A program made the translations under genes and the position numbers. From the NCBI GenBank assembly GCA_046590195.1, contig JBKJTP010000193.1:1-14662 (forward strand): a DNA stretch of 14,662 bases. Reading direction: 5' to 3'. Under the pieces are notes generated by a model. It saw only the letters and a list, made by a program, of their open reading frames with translations. It ran no database searches and was not told where the DNA came from. Source of the stretch: JBKJTP01 sp046590195. GTDB taxonomy: Bacteria > Bacteroidota > Ignavibacteria > Palsa-1295. Position 1 is the stretch's first letter. The number at the start of each line of letters is the position of its first letter. Shown piece after piece: positions 13,031 through 14,662 of the stretch.

Positions 13031-14536
13031 TTAGTCTCGTCTAACAAGCTCCGCCACACACTCGATGTGATACGTTTGCGGAAACATGTCGACTGGCTGC
13101 ACGCGCTTCACCTCGTAGATCTCTTTTAGCATTGCAAGATCTCGTGCCTGGGTCGCTGGGTTACAGCTGATGTAACTGATGCGCTCCGGCGCGAGCTTTA
13201 TGATCTGCTTGACCACATCAGGGTGCATACCGCTGCGTGGCGGATCGATGATCATCACGTCCGGTGCGGGATGCTCTGCCAGAAATTCTTCAGAAGTGAT
13301 CGCGTTCTTCAAATCGCTTGCAACGAAGTTGACATGCTGAACGCGGTTCTGATCCGCGTTCTTTCGTGCATCGAGTATGGCCGACTCAACGAGCTCGACT
13401 CCTAACACTTCCTTCACACTCGGTGCAACGAACAGGCTGATCGTCCCCGTACCGCAATAGAGATCCCAAAGGAGATCAGTCTTCTTGAGGCCCGCAAAGT
13501 CAGCCGCGATCTGATAGAGCCGCTCAGCTTGCTTCGTGTTGGTCTGAAAGAATGAGTTAGCTGAGATCTGAAATTGGTTGATGCCGATCTTGTCCGAGAT
13601 CGTCCCTTTGCCGTGTGTTACGATCTCGGAATCACCTGTTGCGACCTGCGCTCGTCGACCGTTGATATTAAAGAGGATGGTGGTCACTTCCGGCACAGTG
13701 CTCAGCAGCTCCTTCGTATACTTCTCCATTGCTTCGTCATCTCTGCGAGACGCGACAAAGTTGACCATGATCTCGTGAGTATACTCGCTCGTGCGGATCA
13801 TGAGAAATCGTGCAAAGCCCTCCGGCGTCCGATCGGGATGATAAACTCCCAGCTCATTTTCCTTGACAAAGCGGCGTGTGAAATCCATGATGTCGACAAC
13901 AACACGCTTCGGCAGGAAGCAGGCTTTGGTATCGAGTACACGGTCATATCGGTTGCGAACATGCAAACCGAGTGCGTATCGATCCACAGGCTGATCCGAG
14001 CCGATCTCATCAGCCATCAGCCATCGTTCATCGGAGAAGCTGAACTCCATCTTGTTGCGGTAATGGTATTCGTGCTCACTTCCGATAGCGTCGAGCACCT
14101 CGACTTCCGGCATCCCGCCGATGCGGTGGAAGAGGTCGCGGACCTGGAGCGTTTTGACCTTCAGCTGCTCCTCGTAGGTCATGTGCTGCAGCGAGCAACC
14201 GCCGCAGATGCCGAAATAAGGGCACAGGGGGGAGCGGCGCTCGGGCGAAGCCTCGATCACCTTGATCAACTTCGACTCAGCGAAGCTACCTTTGGCCTTG
14301 AATACCTCCACTTCGACCGTTTCATGCGCCAATGCACCCTCGACGAAAACAACATATCCGTCGTCTCGCCGTGCCACGGCCTTGCCCTCAAAGGCGAAAC
14401 TTACAGTTTCGAGCGTCAGACGCTCTCCACGGGCCGGCTTGGCAGACCGTTTGGTGTGGGAAAGCTCACCCGGGATAGCCTCGTTCGAGGTGAGATCTGG
14501 TGTTGGATCAAGGACCGATTCGGTGATATCTGACAT
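13031..14536 (-). CDS. rlmD: 23S rRNA (uracil-C5)-methyltransferase, RlmD/RumA-like
   Basis: 501 residues from ATG 14536 (MSDITESV). A TTG six codons upstream (14554) is also possible but less likely. It transfers a methyl group from S-adenosylmethionine to C5 of a uridine in RNA, by homology U1939 of 23S rRNA. A TRAM-type RNA-binding domain lies at about 38-96. The iron-sulfur ligands appear as Cys105, Cys111, Cys114 (CPYFGICGGC) and Cys206. The methyltransferase core has FFQTNTKQAE, SAM motif DLYCGTGT (358-365), DPPRSGMHP (431-439), catalytic nucleophile Cys458 in SCNP, and Glu492 near the C-terminus. All key residues are present. Related RumB/TrmA-type or RlmCD specificities cannot be separated from sequence alone. 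The first 37 residues are an acidic/basic low-complexity extension. It is convergent with the lipoprotein gene and has no terminator in between. Confidence 0.9.
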   Translation of the reverse strand: MSDITESVLDPTPDLTSNEAIPGELSHTKRSAKPARGERLTLETVSFAFEGKAVARRDDGYVVFVEGALAHETVEVEVFKAKGSFAESKLIKVIEASPERRSPLCPYFGICGGCSLQHMTYEEQLKVKTLQVRDLFHRIGGMPEVEVLDAIGSEHEYHYRNKMEFSFSDERWLMADEIGSDQPVDRYALGLHVRNRYDRVLDTKACFLPKRVVVDIMDFTRRFVKENELGVYHPDRTPEGFARFLMIRTSEYTHEIMVNFVASRRDDEAMEKYTKELLSTVPEVTTILFNINGRRAQVATGDSEIVTHGKGTISDKIGINQFQISANSFFQTNTKQAERLYQIAADFAGLKKTDLLWDLYCGTGTISLFVAPSVKEVLGVELVESAILDARKNADQNRVQHVNFVASDLKNAITSEEFLAEHPAPDVMIIDPPRSGMHPDVVKQIIKLAPERISYISCNPATQARDLAMLKEIYEVKRVQPVDMFPQTYHIECVAELVRRD

Positions 14537-14588
14537 GCTTAAGTTGAGGGCCAATAGCGCATCTGGCCTTTTGCTAGTAGAAACTTCG

Positions 14589-14596
14589 TAATTTTG
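14589..14596 (+). promoter_or_regulatory. Bacteroidetes-type -7 element at the right edge
   Basis: TAATTTTG matches TAnnTTTG exactly. A TTG at 14571-14573 gives a spacer of 15 bases, shorter than usual. It points to a forward gene beginning beyond or at the window edge. Confidence 0.4.
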
Positions 14597-14609
14597 CCCG
14601 CGTAGCTAA

Positions 14610-14621
14610 CAGAGCGCTCTG
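14610..14621. promoter_or_regulatory. 12-bp perfect palindrome CAGAGCGCTCTG
   Basis: It lies 13 bases after the -7 element, just past the expected transcription start, a classic place for a repressor operator. No regulator can be named. Confidence 0.3.
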
Positions 14622-14647
14622 CAACGGCACTCCCTCGGCGAACCATA

Positions 14648-14662
14648 ATGGGGGCCTATTTA
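14648..14662 (+). CDS. Possible first codons of the next gene (partial)
   Basis: ATG at 14648 begins a frame that stays open for five codons (MGAYL) to the window edge. It follows a -7 element by about 50 bases, a reasonable leader length, but the fragment is far too short to prove coding. No Shine-Dalgarno sequence is visible. Confidence 0.25.

Noticed and set aside
13574..14533. Forward open frame of 319 codons opposite rlmD
   Set aside because: It is the antisense of a complete methyltransferase with intact Fe-S, SAM and catalytic motifs.

Overview
The window looks like chromosomal DNA from a member of the Bacteroidota/Chlorobi (FCB) group, possibly a Kapabacteria- or Ignavibacteria-like lineage. 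The lineage is an inference from four signs: a type IX secretion (T9SS)-style C-terminal sorting domain on a secreted protein, a DUF4199-type membrane protein, several perfect matches to the Bacteroidetes -7 promoter element (TAnnTTTG), and weak or absent Shine-Dalgarno sequences at most starts. There are no tRNA or rRNA genes, CRISPR arrays, insertion sequences or phage genes that I can recognise.

Layout. 1-176: 3' end of an unidentified gene. 177-826: apparently non-coding. 827-3128: a tandem pair of secreted proteins (a small T9SS-cargo-like protein, then a cysteine-rich PKD protein) closed by a strong terminator. 3256-3741 (minus): a small two-helix membrane protein that may be transcribed leaderless. 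3742-4648: a repeat- and hairpin-rich intergenic region with a REPIN-like inverted doublet, a near-consensus promoter and an RNA-like stem. 4649-6058: atpD (F1 beta), without atpC. 6059-6386: inverted heptad arrays and a hairpin-rich leader. 6387-7979: ATP-dependent PEP carboxykinase. 8018-9703 (minus): CstA-family carbon transporter, convergent with pckA and sharing a bidirectional terminator. 9792-10307: DUF4199-like membrane protein. 10425-12188: dnaX. 12192-12545 (minus): ArsC/Spx-like thioredoxin-fold protein. 12544-13023: lipoprotein. 13031-14536 (minus): RlmD/TrmA-family rRNA uridine methyltransferase. The right edge holds a promoter-like element and perhaps the first codons of another gene.

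The coding content is mostly housekeeping: ATP synthesis, gluconeogenesis, uptake of carbon during starvation, DNA replication and rRNA modification. The only genes that look functionally linked are the secreted pair (co-oriented, sharing a PCDT motif) and, loosely, pckA with cstA (both belong to growth on organic acids or peptides, but they are not in one operon). I do not see a complete novel multi-gene system. The most unusual signals are non-coding: five short arrays of a degenerate 7-bp repeat (core YTCAG) at gene edges, four of them around atpD in opposed orientations; a REPIN-like doublet; a promoter about 540 nt ahead of atpD with structured RNA between; and a very tight run of genes on alternating strands (dnaX/arsC/lipoprotein/rlmD) where two start codons overlap on opposite strands.
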